Shown piece by piece: positions 22,561 through 34,423 of a stretch of DNA of 64,000 nt. The stretch lies in contig JAPXFQ010001662.1 in the NCBI GenBank assembly GCA_028564705.1, forward strand, positions 2,974,001 through 3,038,000, in the 5' to 3' direction. The stretch comes from Apricaphanius iberus (lineage: Eukaryota; Chordata; Actinopteri; Cyprinodontiformes; Aphaniidae). Below the pieces are notes generated by a model, which was not told where the DNA came from, ran no database searches, and saw nothing but the letters and a program-made list of their open reading frames with translations. The first letter of the stretch is position 1. Each line of letters starts with the position of its first letter. A program made the position numbers and the translations under genes.

Positions 22561-23821
22561 TCTGTATGTGCTGCACAGCAGAATTGTATAACAGGGTAAA
22601 TGGAGATTTTTTAAAGGCAAACAGTTAACATTCAGTGGTGGCCCTCGGTTAAGAAACTAAACATGTAGGAACTGTTTACATCATAGTTTCTGGGGTGAAA
22701 ACAATAGTGTAGGTTTCATCTACTATAAATAGCTTTTTTGAGTCACTAACCTCATGAGTTGCAATTAAAAAATGGAGATTCGACTTCTTTTGTCTTCAAG
22801 AAAATAAAGTTTTCACTCGTGTTCTTGATTTGTTAAAATATTTTATGGAAATTTCTAAACTCACATGATTGGCCTTCTCCCCATCTCTCTTTGATTTATG
22901 TAACCTGCTATTGGGACATCTCTGCGCCCCCAAGCCTTGCCAAATCGGGAAGTAGGTGTGAAGCAGTGGAGGCAATGAACCAGTATAACCAGAGGCTCTA
23001 TAGTCATTTGCCATTTCTGCTTGACTTATGCTTTGTCCACATGTAGCCGGGTAATTACAAAACAGATATTTTCCTATGGTTTGGCCTGTCATCCGCATGT
23101 AAACACAGATTTTCATTACCAAAAAATTAATCTTTTTAAATACTCCGGCCTAAGTGAAGATCTACGTTTTCTCTGTTTCAGTGTCTGCATGTGGACAGAT
23201 GAAACCAGAGTTTAAGTGTGGTAACGCCACTGTCCACAACATAAAATGCTCCAAAATCACTTGCATGACGTGTTTTCACTCAGAAACACCATTTATGCTC
23301 TCATAGCTGTGTTGGCATTGAGGGAAATCTAAAACGGAGTAGAGACATCTAAACGGGGATACTCTGCAGATTTAAACAGTATGGATAAACACAGAAGTTG
23401 GTTATAGCATTACTGAATGCTGGAAATGTATGAAAACTTTTTAGTTTGCCATAAAAATGTGTTTCCAGAATCTGCTTCATGCCTAATTATGTTAATTTTA
23501 CTTAGAATAATCCTTATAATGATTAGTAATCAAATTTGAGTTGGTCTTGAGTTACACCAAGTTTGATCATCCACTAACCTCATCATGACACTAATAATAA
23601 TCTGTAACAGTAATGCAGTGGTCTATGATTGGTTGCTTATTGCTTGAATGTCATCTTGAGGAAAATGGAGACTTCACCATCATGGTTTCTTGGTAGAAGC
23701 AGTAACCCAATTCTTGCAAAAATACAAGTTCTGACTTTTTGGAATAAACAGAAACAAACAGCTATGATAACAAAACTAAAGCGGAATCCCTCTTCCTTTA
23801 GAGACATCTGTGCTGTGACAG
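22561..23821. other. intergenic DNA, possible old MITE
   Basis: No exon recognised. Around 23060-23400 paired motifs (ccgcatgtaaacacagattt; gcatgtggacagatg; ctaaacggggatactctg) suggest an old inverted-repeat transposon, but no clean ends are found. Confidence 0.3.
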
Positions 23822-24282
23822 TTGAGCCTAGTTTATACTTCTCCATCTCCATTTAAATGGATTGACAGAACCATTATCCGTCAACACAAAGTGTCTCCAT
23901 CTCTTACCCAAGGACAGACAAAGTAGAGCCCCATTTTGTCTGTCTCCGTCAACAACGAGCAAACGCCTGTGATTGGTCAGCCCAGCAACAGCGAGAGATA
24001 GTTTCACCAGAAAGGTTCTCTATAGTTGCTGTAAACAGTAGTCAATGCAGGTTATGGCACTATATGCTTTATGTTGCAAGGACAGTTTATCTAATGTGGT
24101 CTTTTGGTGATTTTAAACACAAAGACGGGTAGAGAAACAACAAAACAGAATGCTGTGTTTGTTTACATGCGTTCTTAGAGTATTCTATGAGCTGCACTTC
24201 TAGTAAAAAGCTTTCCAGCTTAAACAAACCTTACTTTCTGTTGTCCATTGCTCCTTGAGGGGGGAATGCGTTCACAAGCTGA
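23822..24282 (-). mobile_element. partial DNA transposon copy, inverted relative to the next one
   Basis: Outer end ttgagcctagtttatacttc; shares, in reverse complement, tactagaagtgcagctcata, cagaaagtaag and the gaacgcatt block with 24683-25311. It is the larger part of the same element in opposite orientation. Confidence 0.6.
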
Positions 24283-24682
24283 AGAAATAAAAAACCTCTA
24301 GTTAACCAGAAACAACATTGCAGTGGTTAGCAGACCTACCATAAAAACTAAGCACCCTTTGCATTTCTGGTTGGGAATCGCTTTGCAACACAGAAAAATC
24401 AACGGAGGACTATAAACAAAAAGCAGCTTCCTCAATACATCTGCACCTGGATGCAAACTTGCTGTCAGAGATATATAAACTAAGCTTTACACCCATACTG
24501 AATGTCAGCTTACATGTCATCCATTGTTGTCTTCTTATTTGAGATTGCTCATATAGAGAAAGAAGTTTAGGAGGGAAACCAACACATCCCTTTCCCCATC
24601 CCAACACATTCCTAGTTCTAAAAACATTTAAAGTTCTGGGTTTGCACTATGGTCTTCTGCCTGAAAAACCTTGAAAGGGAGC

Positions 24683-25311
24683 AGCCTAAAGCGTAATTTA
24701 TGCTTCTCTGATCGCAAATTTGCACTCAGAAGCAGACGTACTGAAAGAGATGTTTTTCGTTAATAGTAGTCCGTTTTTTCCTCTCCACTCTATTGATTTT
24801 TCAGCGTTGCTCGACCAGGACAGCAGCGGGTGCTAACTTTTCATGGCGTCTCTGCCTACTATCACAGCATTGTTCAGTTTTTTTCCAGGCTTGCGAACGC
24901 ATTTCTTCCTAAAGGAGCTCTTGAAAACAGAAAGTAAGTTTTAATTAAGCTGTAAAGCTTTTTACTAGAAGTGCAGCTCATAGAATACTCTAAAAACACA
25001 TGGAAACAAACACAGCAGCCTTTTTTGTTGTTTTCCTACACTTCCTTGTGTTCAAAATCGCCAAAAGAACAGATTAGATAAATTATCCTTTCAATACAAA
25101 GCATATAGTGGTGAAATACTGCATTAATTATTGATTACAGCGACTATAGAGCCCTGTTCTGGTGAAGCGATCTCTGGCTGTTGCTGAAACTGACCAATCA
25201 GATGCATATGCTCTGATTAGGTAGGAGACAGAGAGCCCTTGCGTTGACAGATAGTGGAGGTCAGAGGTCATTTCGTCTTCGTCAAAACGAAGAAGCATAA
25301 ACTAGGCTTAA
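24683..25311 (+). mobile_element. about 629-bp non-autonomous DNA transposon
   Basis: Left end agcctaaagcgtaatttatg and right end (reverse complement) ttaagcctagtttatgcttc form imperfect inverted termini. The right side is followed by cttaag, which would allow a TTA target as in PIF/Harbinger, but the left flank does not match, so the family is unproven. No transposase visible. Confidence 0.5.
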
Positions 25312-26154
25312 GGGATCCTTAATTATCCCAGCCCTTTCAATGCTGAAGAGCAGTGGCTTTACTTAAAGCTGCACTGAGATGACTATACTCTTCAACTAAT
25401 CTCTTGGGTTGAGTCCAGCCACCTTACAGAGGAAGCTCATCTCACATTTTGTATATCTCTTGACCATACATAAGGGCAGAAGCATGGAAGTAAATTGAAA
25501 GCCTTAGTTTTACAGTAGCTCTGTCTTCACCACAAAAGCCACACCTGCATATCAGCTCTTTCCCCATACTGCTATCTCTTATTAACAAGACAGACCTCCA
25601 ATCTAGATGGAGCATCATTAAGACTTTACTGTCCTTCTGCTTGTTTAATACGATTTCAAATGACTTCATCAACTTATCTTATAACAAATGTTTAAGCCTG
25701 AGACCTTTTTAAAAGCAGAAGACTCTTAAAAAGGTATTTTTAAGGAGTCAGCTAGTCAGGCATTGATCCAGTCCCAGAAGCACCTCTAGTGATACTGATT
25801 TTAAGACTTGTGCTTTAGGGCAGGAGTGCATCTGGTTGAATTGATTGACCCTTGCAGACTGAACTTCATGACCTGTTTGTGTAAAAGCTTGTTCTATGAA
25901 TTGCGGTATTGAAAAGTGTAATGAGGTTGGGAGCAGGAGGCTTTGAGATGTTTGGCAGACTCAGTCCTGCAGCAGGAAAATCAGTAATGTCTGTCAATAC
26001 GAGCAGCAGAGGTCAAGCCTCCTGTCCTTAAAAATGCTTTACTGTAAGGTAAGGGCATTACAAAGCCTTCCAAGGCCTCACACTTCTCTCTACATCACTC
26101 CACGGCGGTAAGGGTTCAAACATTTTGCTGTATCATGTCTTTGTCTTTTTCCGA
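25312..26154. other. intergenic DNA, nothing identified
   Basis: No recognisable exon or repeat terminus. Confidence 0.4.
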
Positions 26155-26450
26155 CTCAAAATTAAATCAACCTTAAACGTGGAGACACTGGCTCATATAT
26201 TTTCAAAAGCTCTTTGTGTGAGGTCGTTTATAAATCAATTGTAGAGTCAAGCAAGCACTTTATCTTGATTCTCAGCCTTGGCAGATCTTTTAGGGGGTCT
26301 TTTAAACATTTGTATATTCCTGGCACCGGCGAGAGTCGGCCGAGACGTTCACTTCTCTCCGTATGTAGAACAAGGCGACTCAATCTGGGGTGATTTACTG
26401 AGCCACTCATATAGATGAGGCACATTTAAATGCACCTGAGGTTGAGCACA
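26155..26450. other. possible conserved non-coding element
   Basis: Balanced, repeat-free-looking sequence followed by a short (GT)n at 26456-26470. No open frame of interest. Listed as a candidate only. Confidence 0.2.
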
Positions 26451-27179
26451 AATGGTGTGTGTGTGTGTTGTTTGTGTAACTATGGCTTATTGATCCAGCT
26501 GTATGAGACCTGAAGAGGACTTCCACATGGCCTTGCTGTGTGAACTGCCGTTTGAACATCGAGACAATGCTATTGATCAGCACGCTGGCCTAAAGTAGCC
26601 TCCCCATTCAGGCCCTCTTGACAATAGCACTCCAGAAATGACAGTAATCAATGAAGATGGTAAAATGACTCCTCACAAACCAACTGTTATGAACAGCCTT
26701 GGCAGGGTTATTTTTGGTGGGTTTTGGAGCACTCTATGACTTATTGGCCACTCTTACCCTCCCTTAGGATAGCCACTGTGTCAAACTGGGGCTTGTTGTT
26801 TATGAACTGTACCAACAGCAAATCAGTGAATGGTTGCTTCCTTCCCACTCCTGTTGCAAAAGGCTCTTTGTGCATGATGGATGGGCAATATAAGAGCTAT
26901 TTTCCCCTTTGCACTCCTCACTACTTGTAATCCAAACACATTTGAGTCTGATGGTTTTCAAATGGTAGTGGGTAATCAGACAGACAGAAATGAATAATGC
27001 ATGGAGGTATGTCTGGATATCATTGTGCTGATTATTGTCAGAATGAGCCAAAACACTCTTGTTGGAATAAAAATAGACATACAGCTTGGCTCTAATCCCC
27101 CCATCTGAAAGCAATATATACATTTTCATTCAAAAAATGCTGTCTACAGTTCCATGCAAATCTAGTTCAACCCATTCAG

Positions 27180-27810
27180 CTTTAAATGTTGTTACATTGC
27201 AGCAACAAATCCTTGTGTATTAATTGGGATTTTATTTGGTACATTATCAAAAAGTAGTGCATAGTAAAAAGAGAACTAGTGTGACATGCATTTGTCTTTG
27301 TATGTAGAGCCGCATGTCCCTTCCAGTAACAAATGCAAGTCTTTTGGTTATGACAGAGAGATGGCTTGCCCATTCATCTTTGCAAACAACGCAAACTCAG
27401 TCAGAATAGATTGAAAATGTCAATGAACACCACTTTTGAAGTCTGGAATTCGACTACCAGACCATTCTAACATGCATGTTTGATCTAAGCTAGGTTTAGG
27501 GTTTGTTATCCTGAAGGAAAGTGACCCTCTACCACAGCCTCAGTGTTGTTTAGCCTCTTTCATCAAGGATTACCTTGTATTTACCTCCATCCTAGCCATT
27601 AACTTAGATCAGCTCCAATACATCTATTGAAGAAGTTTCCCCACATCATGATGCTGCTACTTCCACTTCACAGTTTTGCTCTACTGTAAGTTGTACTATC
27701 ACAGAAGATACCAACAACATAATCTGATGTTTACAGCTGTCTTGTTACAAAATTATAAAAAAATACAAAAAGTTTTATGGGTATGAACACTTTTGAAAAC
27801 TGTGCATTAG
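27180..27810 (-). repeat. Tc1-like element remnant, antisense
   Basis: From ttgttacattgcagcaacaa through tgggattttatttggtacat, ccattctaacatgcatgttt and cccacatcatgatgctgcta to gggtatgaacacttttgaaa, it follows the minus strand of a Tc1-like element end to end. About 630 bp instead of about 1.2-1.6 kb, with many indels; the transposase is not readable. Confidence 0.75.
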
Positions 27811-28474
27811 GTAGTGTAATACTAAAATGTAACAAAAAAGCAAAGTAACTATCATTACCAGTCATTTCCTGGCAAAGAACAAAGTAAATCCCTCCCGCAT
27901 TTCACTTAGCCCCAGCAGTATAGACACATTGACAGCAGAACACAAGCAATTGAGATTGATGCAACTGCAGAGATGCACAGAGAGCACAACACATAACTAA
28001 GCAGTTGGTAGCAAAACACTCTCCTCTCCTGAAGCTTGAGAAAACAACTGTTAACGACAACTGGGCTTAAGAGCAGAAATATACACATATCCACACTCAG
28101 ATCTGTGTGGAGAGGGTGAATTTCAACAAAGTTACAGCAGCTTTTTTTAAAGAGGAGGTTGTCTTAGATCTAACAAGTGAAACTAAGTTATGGGGCTGGA
28201 TAGTGTTGTGGTGCTGTAGATCCAGAATTACTTCTCAAGCAACCCAGTACTCTTAACAACTCCATTTAGTTTGTTCATATAATTTTTAACCACAGTTTGA
28301 TTCTAAATTTAGTGATATACACGTATCAGAGTTAAGGTTAATCCATCTACCCATATGCTCTAACTACTACTGGATGTTTTTCGATCATAGTGAGTCCAGG
28401 TTATTCCCCAGTGTCTAGAAAACCTCCTAAAGAACTTGTGCTAATCAAATAAATCAAACTACTGTCATGATCTC

Positions 28475-28750
28475 TAGGTGTTTGGGCTTTTGTTTTCATT
28501 TGTGTTTAGTTTATTTCCTTGTTGTTAATTGATGTTAAAAAAGTCTTGACATACTCGTTCATTATTGTTAAAAATATTATGAACATTTGTTAATTCCTTT
28601 GTGTGTAGTTTCTTCTTTGTCATTAATATCATTTCTAGTTTTAGTTTCAATTCTCTCTGTGTTAATTAGTCTTCCTCAGTTTCCCTGCTTTCACTCTACC
28701 ACAGCTGCTCCACATCATTTCTGATTAGCTCATCTAGTTATTTTGTAGCC
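28475..28750 (+). repeat. pyrimidine-rich interspersed repeat
   Basis: gtgtttgggcttttgttttc, tttccctgctttcactctac and cagctgctccacatcatttc resemble the block at 17545-18075. Family unnamed; LTR-like organisation suspected from other copies. Confidence 0.35.
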
Positions 28751-28855
28751 ACACGGAACAGGGAGAATATGTAAACTCCAAGCAGAAAGACACCAGACTG
28801 GGATTCGAACCTAGGATCTTCTTGCTGCAAGGCAATAGTGCTTCCTACTGACCAA
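28751..28855 (-). repeat. SINE 5' part, reverse orientation
   Basis: Reverse of the tRNA-like head and central block: gactgggattcgaacctagg (reversed B box) and cttgctgcaaggcaatagtg. Truncated at the 3' side. Confidence 0.7.
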
Positions 28856-29119
28856 ATTCCACAATGATTTTTTAAAAAGTGGTTTCTTAAATGCGAAAGT
28901 TGGTTCAAGTGGATGGTGACGAAGGTTCGTTCCATGTAACTTTTATTCAAGTAAATTCTGTTTCATAAATAAAATTAAAACCATTGGATTGAACGCTCAG
29001 GTGAATGTTCACAACATGCATACAGAAACTAATGTTTCCTGGCAGAACGGACACACGGGTGTTGCTATCATGCTTTCCAGAGTGTTACATGATGACAAGC
29101 CCTCTCCACTTTTATATGA

Positions 29120-29335
29120 GGCTCCATGCTTTTCGCCTCTCTTCCTGAATTAGCTGTCAGAGCTCTGTGGTATCCTACTCAATGCTTCTTCGGGAAGATC
29201 AAATGACTAATTTAGGCCTTACCTTTAAAGATAATTGCCTAATTGGGCTCTTTTCATATACTGTCGGTGGCTGAGGACCTGAGAAAGGCTCTGATAACTC
29301 TGTAATTATGTGGATAAGGCAGATATATACGCATT
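29120..29335. other. possible conserved non-coding element
   Basis: Contains aaagataattgcctaattgg and ctctgtaattatgtggataa, dense TAAT and GATA-type motifs in otherwise unique-looking DNA. Enhancer candidate by appearance only. Confidence 0.25.
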
Positions 29336-29589
29336 AGCACCAGGATGGGGAAGAATGAGATGACAGCCTAGTGCTCCTTCTGCGTCCACATTCCCTACTT
29401 GGACTTTGACGTGTGGATGAAATTGCCACTTTCATTGCAATTAAATGAAAATGTTGCTGTCTGAATGAGTACAAGTCAAGAATCTTGAATGCAGCTGGCC
29501 GAACATGTCTAAATTCAGCTATGAAGGTAGTAACTTGTTTGGTTCGGCTGTTGCTGAGTCTTAGTGTTTATCATCCTGTCATGCCACTT

Positions 29590-29870
29590 CAATGTGCTTT
29601 AATGTCTTTTTTTTAGATAAAGACATGTAAAATTCTACAGAAATTGTAAAATGGAAGGATACAGAGGCATCATTTTTTCGTTTTAATAAAAAAAGTCTAA
29701 AAAGTGTCAAAATCTCAGGTTTAGAACCATACTGTGCTGCGATTATAGCTGCTAGTCTTTTGCAGTATATCTTTGCGCACCTAGAAACTAAATACTCTGC
29801 CCATTCTTTTTTGTAAAGTAGCTCAAGTTTAGCAAGACTACTATATGCCATCCTACTACATACTTAAAAT
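29590..29870 (-). pseudogene. Tc1-like transposase C-terminal remnant
   Basis: The minus frame reads ELLYKKEWAEYLVSRCAKIY then RLAAIIAAQYGSK, matching the C-terminal tail of the fish Tc1 transposase whose better copy at 35552 has CKEEWAKISVSRCAKLI. The DDE core is absent. Confidence 0.75.
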
Positions 29871-30129
29871 TAAACAACGTATCTGCGATGTGCAGCTTCA
29901 GAGCTTCTTCATGTCTTTGCCAAATACCAGTGTAGATCTAAAAAGTGTTTTCACATGTAAAGTGAATAAAAGAGGCAGTTCTGCAGTTTTTTAAGAGTAT
30001 CCATATCATGTCATCACAAGACTTTCTATTATTAGCTTGCAAAAACATGTTTTTTTCCTCATTTTCCATACATTTGCAACATATTCCTTAAGATTCTTTG
30101 ATCCTCCTGTGTAAATTGAACAGAGTGGA

Positions 30130-30159
30130 GACGTATCGCGTTGGTAAGACGTATCGCGT
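30130..30159 (+). repeat. duplicated 12-bp motif in the L2 leader
   Basis: gacgtatcgcgt occurs at 30130-30141 and 30148-30159 (period 18). It is CpG-containing and sits at or near the element's 5' end, where an internal promoter would be expected. Confidence 0.5.
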
Positions 30160-30389
30160 CATTTCCTGTTTTGTGACTAACTCGTTTGTAGCAAGTCGGT
30201 GTTTCTCTCTCTCTTGAACTGATCTAACTTTCTCTGTCAATAAGTTTTTTCTGAGTTGCTTAACACACAAACACATTAAAACGTTAAGTTTCTTCACGGT
30301 TTAGGACTCTTTAAGCGTTTTACTGGGTTAATTACTTTGTTTTTAGGTAAGGTAAGGTACCGCTTGGTTAGCTTAGCTTTACGGCTAGC

Positions 30390-31286
30390 ATGGCTTCGGC
30401 AGCTTTCTCTCTTGTCCCTCCATCTCTCTCTACACCTCCTCCTCTTTCCTGCTCTCTCTGTCAGATGTTTAGTTACTCCTCCGCCTCATTTAGTGAAGTT
30501 GGTAGGTGTAATAAGTGCAGCATTTTTGTAGCTTTGGAGGCGAGGGTTTCTGAGCTAGAGGCCCGGCTCCGCGCTGTAGAACAGCCAGGCCCAGCAGTAG
30601 CTAGCGCGGAGTCAACTAGGACAGGACCTAGCCGTCCTTCAACAGCTCCCGTGCAGCCGGGACCTCAGGCGAGCTGGGTGACTGTTCGTAGGAAGATTAG
30701 CGCCAGACCCCAGTCCGCGGCCAACCTCCAGCCCCTTTCTCTGAACAATAGGTTCGCCCCGCTCAGCGACGCACCCGCCGAGCAGGAGAGGCCGATTCTT
30801 GTAATTGGCAGCTCCATAGTTAGGAATGTGGCTCCAGAGACACGAAAGACCACCGTCAAATGCCTTCCAGGGGCCAGGGCTGCGGACATTAGGTCCCATC
30901 TGAAGCTTTTGGCCAAGGACAAACGGCGGTATAGCAGGATCGTTATCCATGCTGGTGGCAACGACACCCGGCGACGGCAGTCGGAGGTCACTAAAATTAG
31001 CGTAGCTTCGGTGTGTAGGGCTGCCAAAAAGATGTCTGACTCTGTAATTTTTTCTGGTCCCCTGCCTGATCGTACTAGCGATGACATGTACAGCCGTATG
31101 CTTTCGTTCCACCTTTGGTTGTCAAGGTGGTGTCCAGAAAACGATGTGGGCTACATTGATAACTGGGGGGCCTTCTGGGGAAAACCTGGACTGTTACGTA
31201 GAGACGGCATCCATCCCACCGAGGACGGAGCTTCGCTTCTTTCCAGGAACATTGATAGGGTTATCTCTAGTTCCCCAAAGCCGTGA
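30390..31286 (+). CDS. L2 LINE ORF1 protein with zinc-knuckle-like motif, coiled coil and SGNH esterase domain
   Basis: 298 codons. Residues 21-43 hold C-x2-C-x15-C-x2-C, then a short coiled coil (about 47-64, [16 protein letters not shown]), a Pro/Ser-rich linker, and from about 135 an SGNH-hydrolase fold with GSS at 140-142, GGND at 189-192 and DGIHP at 272-276 (Ser, Asn, and Asp/His catalytic signatures). Esterase-type ORF1 proteins are established in the L2/CR1 clades, including zebrafish L2; in such elements ORF1 binds RNA and membranes or lipids are suspected partners. The catalytic signatures appear intact. The start codon (aagcATGg type context, gctagcATGg) is the first in frame. The stop overlaps the beginning of ORF2. 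Confidence 0.9.
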   Translation: MASAAFSLVPPSLSTPPPLSCSLCQMFSYSSASFSEVGRCNKCSIFVALEARVSELEARLRAVEQPGPAVASAESTRTGPSRPSTAPVQPGPQASWVTVRRKISARPQSAANLQPLSLNNRFAPLSDAPAEQERPILVIGSSIVRNVAPETRKTTVKCLPGARAADIRSHLKLLAKDKRRYSRIVIHAGGNDTRRRQSEVTKISVASVCRAAKKMSDSVIFSGPLPDRTSDDMYSRMLSFHLWLSRWCPENDVGYIDNWGAFWGKPGLLRRDGIHPTEDGASLLSRNIDRVISSSPKP

Positions 31287-34200
31287 CAACCCAGAGTCCA
31301 GCTCAGGGAACCCAGAGTCGAGCTCAGGGAAACCAGAGTCCAGTCAGGGAACCCAGAGTCCAGGTCAAGGAACAGGGACTGCCACCCACCCACTACCCTA
31401 TAGAGATAGTTTCCCGTCCACTACCCAAAACTAATGAATTAAAAGTTAATGCTACTAGAGCAAAGTATAAAAATCTCATAAAGATAAATAAAACTCGGAC
31501 TGAACATAAAAACAAATCAATTAAATGTGGTTTACTAAACATAAGATCTCTCCCCTCAAAAACACTCTTGGTAAATGACTTAATTTGTGAAAATAATATT
31601 GATTTGTTTTGTCTTGCAGAGACATGGTTGCAGGAAGAGGACCATGTCACAATAAATGAGTCAACTCCCCCTAGCTACTTAAACTTTAGTGTCCCTCGAA
31701 GTACTGGTCGAGGAGGTGGAGTAGCAACTATCTTTCATTCCGATTTACTAATTAATCTCCAAAAAAATAATAGTTACAGTTCCTTTGAGCATCTAGTTTT
31801 TAGCTTTCCTCATACACATAACAAAGCAGTAAAGCCACTTTTGTTTGTGGTCTTATATCGTCCACCAGGACCTTATTCTCAATTTTTAGATCAGATTTCA
31901 GATTTTCTATCTGACTTAGTTTTAAACACTGATAAAGTCATTATAGTCGGAGACTTCAATATTCATGTTGATAATGAAAGTGATAGTCTAAATACAGCTT
32001 TTCACACTATCCTAGACTCAATAGGCTTTACTCAAAATGTGCAGGGACCAACACATTCTTGTCACCACACTTTAGATCTTGTGCTGACTTATGGCATTGA
32101 CTGTGAAGAAATAACAGTCTTTCCACATAACCCTATCCTGTCTGATCATTTCCTTATCACTTTTAAACTTACTCTAATGGATCATATCAAACCTGAAAGA
32201 AAACTTCATTATACCAGAACGTTATCAGACAACGCTGTAGCAAATTTTAAAGAAGCTCTTCCAACTTTAATTTCCTCAGTTTATAAATGCAGAACAGAAA
32301 ACAGTGATTTAACTCGTGACCCCTCACAACTTGACATTTTAGTTCATAGCGTTAATTCCTCCCTGCGTCGGGCAATAGACAAAGTTGCCCCCTTGAAAAG
32401 GAAGGTGGCTAGCCATAGAAGATTAACTCCCTGGTTTAATTTAGAGCTACGTACCCTAAAGCAGAATGTTAGAAAACTAGAGAGAAAATGGCGCTCCACG
32501 CATTTACATGATTCCTTTTTAATATGGAAAAATAGTTTATTGCTATATAAAAAGAGCCTTCACACAGCTAGAACAGCATATTATTCATCTTTAATCGAGG
32601 AGAATAAAAATAATCCTAGGTTTCTTTTTAATACAGTTGCCAAACTCACACAGGATCATAGCTCTATCGAGCCAACCATTCCCCAAGCTCTAAGCAGTGA
32701 CGACTTCATGCAATTCTTTATAAATAAAATAGACTCCATAAAGAATAAGATAATTGGGAACCTTCCCAATATGCTTGCTTCCTCCTTAGTTAATGAGGCA
32801 GCCTCAAAAATGGTGGAACCTAATATATGCTTAAACTGCTTTAATGCAGCCGAACTTTGTGATGTACTAAAATTATTAGCTTCATCTAAACCTTCAACTT
32901 GCGTTTTAGACCCAATCCCAACTAAACTCTTAAAAGAAGTTTTCCCTCTGATCGCTGCTCCAATTTTAAATATAATGAATCTATCCTTAGTCAATGGATA
33001 TGTACCACAGGAGTTTAAGATTGCTGTAATTAAACCTCTACTTAAGAAACCCTCTCTTGATCAAAACGACTTAATTAACTATAGACCGATATCTAATCTT
33101 CCCTTCTTATCTAAAATTCTTGAGAAAATAGTTGCACACCAGATATGTGAGCATTTAAACAATAATGAGCTGTTTGAGAAGTTTCAGTCAGGCTTTAGAG
33201 CTCATCACAGCACTGAAACAGCTCTGGTGAAGGTTACTAATGATATTCTCATAGCCTCAGACAATGGACTGGTGACCATTCTGGTCCTGTTAGATCTCAG
33301 TGCTGCCTTTGACACTGTTGACCACAATATTCTCATAGAAAGGCTTCAAAGTGTCGGTATAATAGGAACAGCACTAGGTTGGTTTAAATCTTATTTGTCT
33401 AACAGATTTCAGTTTGTTCAGGTAAACAATAGATCTTCCTCAACCTCAATAGTTACTTGCGGAGTACCACAGGGTTCAGTGCTTGGGCCGATTCTCTTTA
33501 CTATATATATGCTTCCTATTGGTAAAATAATTAGGCAGCATGGGATAAAATTCCATAGTTACGCAGATGATACACAGCTATATCTATCCATAAATCCTGA
33601 TGAATCCAATCAGTTAGGTAGACTACAGGCATGTCTGGAAGACATAAAAACTTGGATGACTCTAAACTTCTTGCTTCTAAATTCTGATAAAACAGAAGTT
33701 GTCGTCTTTGGACCAGAAGCTCTGAAAAAGAAACTACTTAGTCAGCCCCTTCACCTGGACGGCATTAAATTAGCCTCCAGTAATAAAGCAAAAAACCTCG
33801 GTGTCATTTTTGACCAAGATATGTCATTTAGAACTCACATTAAAGAAGTCTGTAGGATTTCCTTTTTTCACCTTAGGAATATTGCAAAAATTAGAACCAT
33901 CCTGTCCAGGAATGATGCTGAAAAACTAGTCCATGCCTTTGTTACTTCAAGGCTGGATTACTGTAACTGTCTATTATCAGGTAGTCCACAGAATACAATT
34001 AAAAGTCTTCAGTTAGTTCAAAATGCTGCTGCTAGGATTCTGATGAATATTAAAAGAAGAGATCACATTTCCCCTGTTTTAGCTTCTCTTCACTGGCTCC
34101 CAGTAAAATCTAGAATAGAATTCAAGATCCTCCTTCTGACATATAAAGCCCTTAATAATCTAGCTCCATCATACATAAGAGACCTGATTGTTCCATATGT

Positions 34201-34423
34201 TCCTAACAGAGACCTTCGCTCTCAGACTGCAGGTTTACTGGTAGTTCCTAGGATTTCTAAAAGTAGAATGGGTGGCAGATCTTTCAGCTATCAGGCTCCC
34301 CTCCTATGGAACCGGCTCCCAGGGTTGGTTCGTGAAGCAGACAATTTGTCTATCTTTAAAACTAGGCTAAAACTTTCCTCTTTGACAAAGCTTACAGTTA
34401 GAGATATGTTTATAGGTAGTTAG
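31283..34423 (+). CDS. L2 LINE ORF2: apurinic-type endonuclease and reverse transcriptase
   Basis: A 1046-codon open frame taken from GTG at 31283, which overlaps the ORF1 stop (GTGA). The endonuclease domain starts near residue 80: N87 (LLNIRS), E113 (LAETWL), D224 (VGDFN) and D288-H289 (SDH) are present. The reverse transcriptase carries motif A DLSAAFD (671-677), motif B GVPQG (727-731) and the catalytic YADD (760-763). It nicks target DNA and copies the element RNA by target-primed reverse transcription. The conserved C-terminal region ([24 protein letters not shown]) is typical of fish L2. There is no Met codon between the first codon and residue 299, so the natural start is not an ordinary AUG. 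No inactivating stop is visible. Confidence 0.93.
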   Translation: MTTQSPAQGTQSRAQGNQSPVREPRVQVKEQGLPPTHYPIEIVSRPLPKTNELKVNATRAKYKNLIKINKTRTEHKNKSIKCGLLNIRSLPSKTLLVNDLICENNIDLFCLAETWLQEEDHVTINESTPPSYLNFSVPRSTGRGGGVATIFHSDLLINLQKNNSYSSFEHLVFSFPHTHNKAVKPLLFVVLYRPPGPYSQFLDQISDFLSDLVLNTDKVIIVGDFNIHVDNESDSLNTAFHTILDSIGFTQNVQGPTHSCHHTLDLVLTYGIDCEEITVFPHNPILSDHFLITFKLTLMDHIKPERKLHYTRTLSDNAVANFKEALPTLISSVYKCRTENSDLTRDPSQLDILVHSVNSSLRRAIDKVAPLKRKVASHRRLTPWFNLELRTLKQNVRKLERKWRSTHLHDSFLIWKNSLLLYKKSLHTARTAYYSSLIEENKNNPRFLFNTVAKLTQDHSSIEPTIPQALSSDDFMQFFINKIDSIKNKIIGNLPNMLASSLVNEAASKMVEPNICLNCFNAAELCDVLKLLASSKPSTCVLDPIPTKLLKEVFPLIAAPILNIMNLSLVNGYVPQEFKIAVIKPLLKKPSLDQNDLINYRPISNLPFLSKILEKIVAHQICEHLNNNELFEKFQSGFRAHHSTETALVKVTNDILIASDNGLVTILVLLDLSAAFDTVDHNILIERLQSVGIIGTALGWFKSYLSNRFQFVQVNNRSSSTSIVTCGVPQGSVLGPILFTIYMLPIGKIIRQHGIKFHSYADDTQLYLSINPDESNQLGRLQACLEDIKTWMTLNFLLLNSDKTEVVVFGPEALKKKLLSQPLHLDGIKLASSNKAKNLGVIFDQDMSFRTHIKEVCRISFFHLRNIAKIRTILSRNDAEKLVHAFVTSRLDYCNCLLSGSPQNTIKSLQLVQNAAARILMNIKRRDHISPVLASLHWLPVKSRIEFKILLLTYKALNNLAPSYIRDLIVPYVPNRDLRSQTAGLLVVPRISKSRMGGRSFSYQAPLLWNRLPGLVREADNLSIFKTRLKLSSLTKLTVRDMFIGS
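31287..31372 (+). repeat. 21-bp tandem repeat at the ORF1/ORF2 junction
   Basis: Four units of a 21-bp repeat (cccagagtccagctcaggga type). The third is 20 bp long. Units 1-2 encode [11 protein letters not shown] repeats in the ORF2 frame; the one-base shorter unit changes the repeat phase afterwards. Confidence 0.8.

Noticed and set aside
30639..31112. Minus-strand ORFs of 157 and 140 codons opposite the L2 ORF1
   Set aside because: They are antisense shadows of the GC-rich esterase coding sequence.
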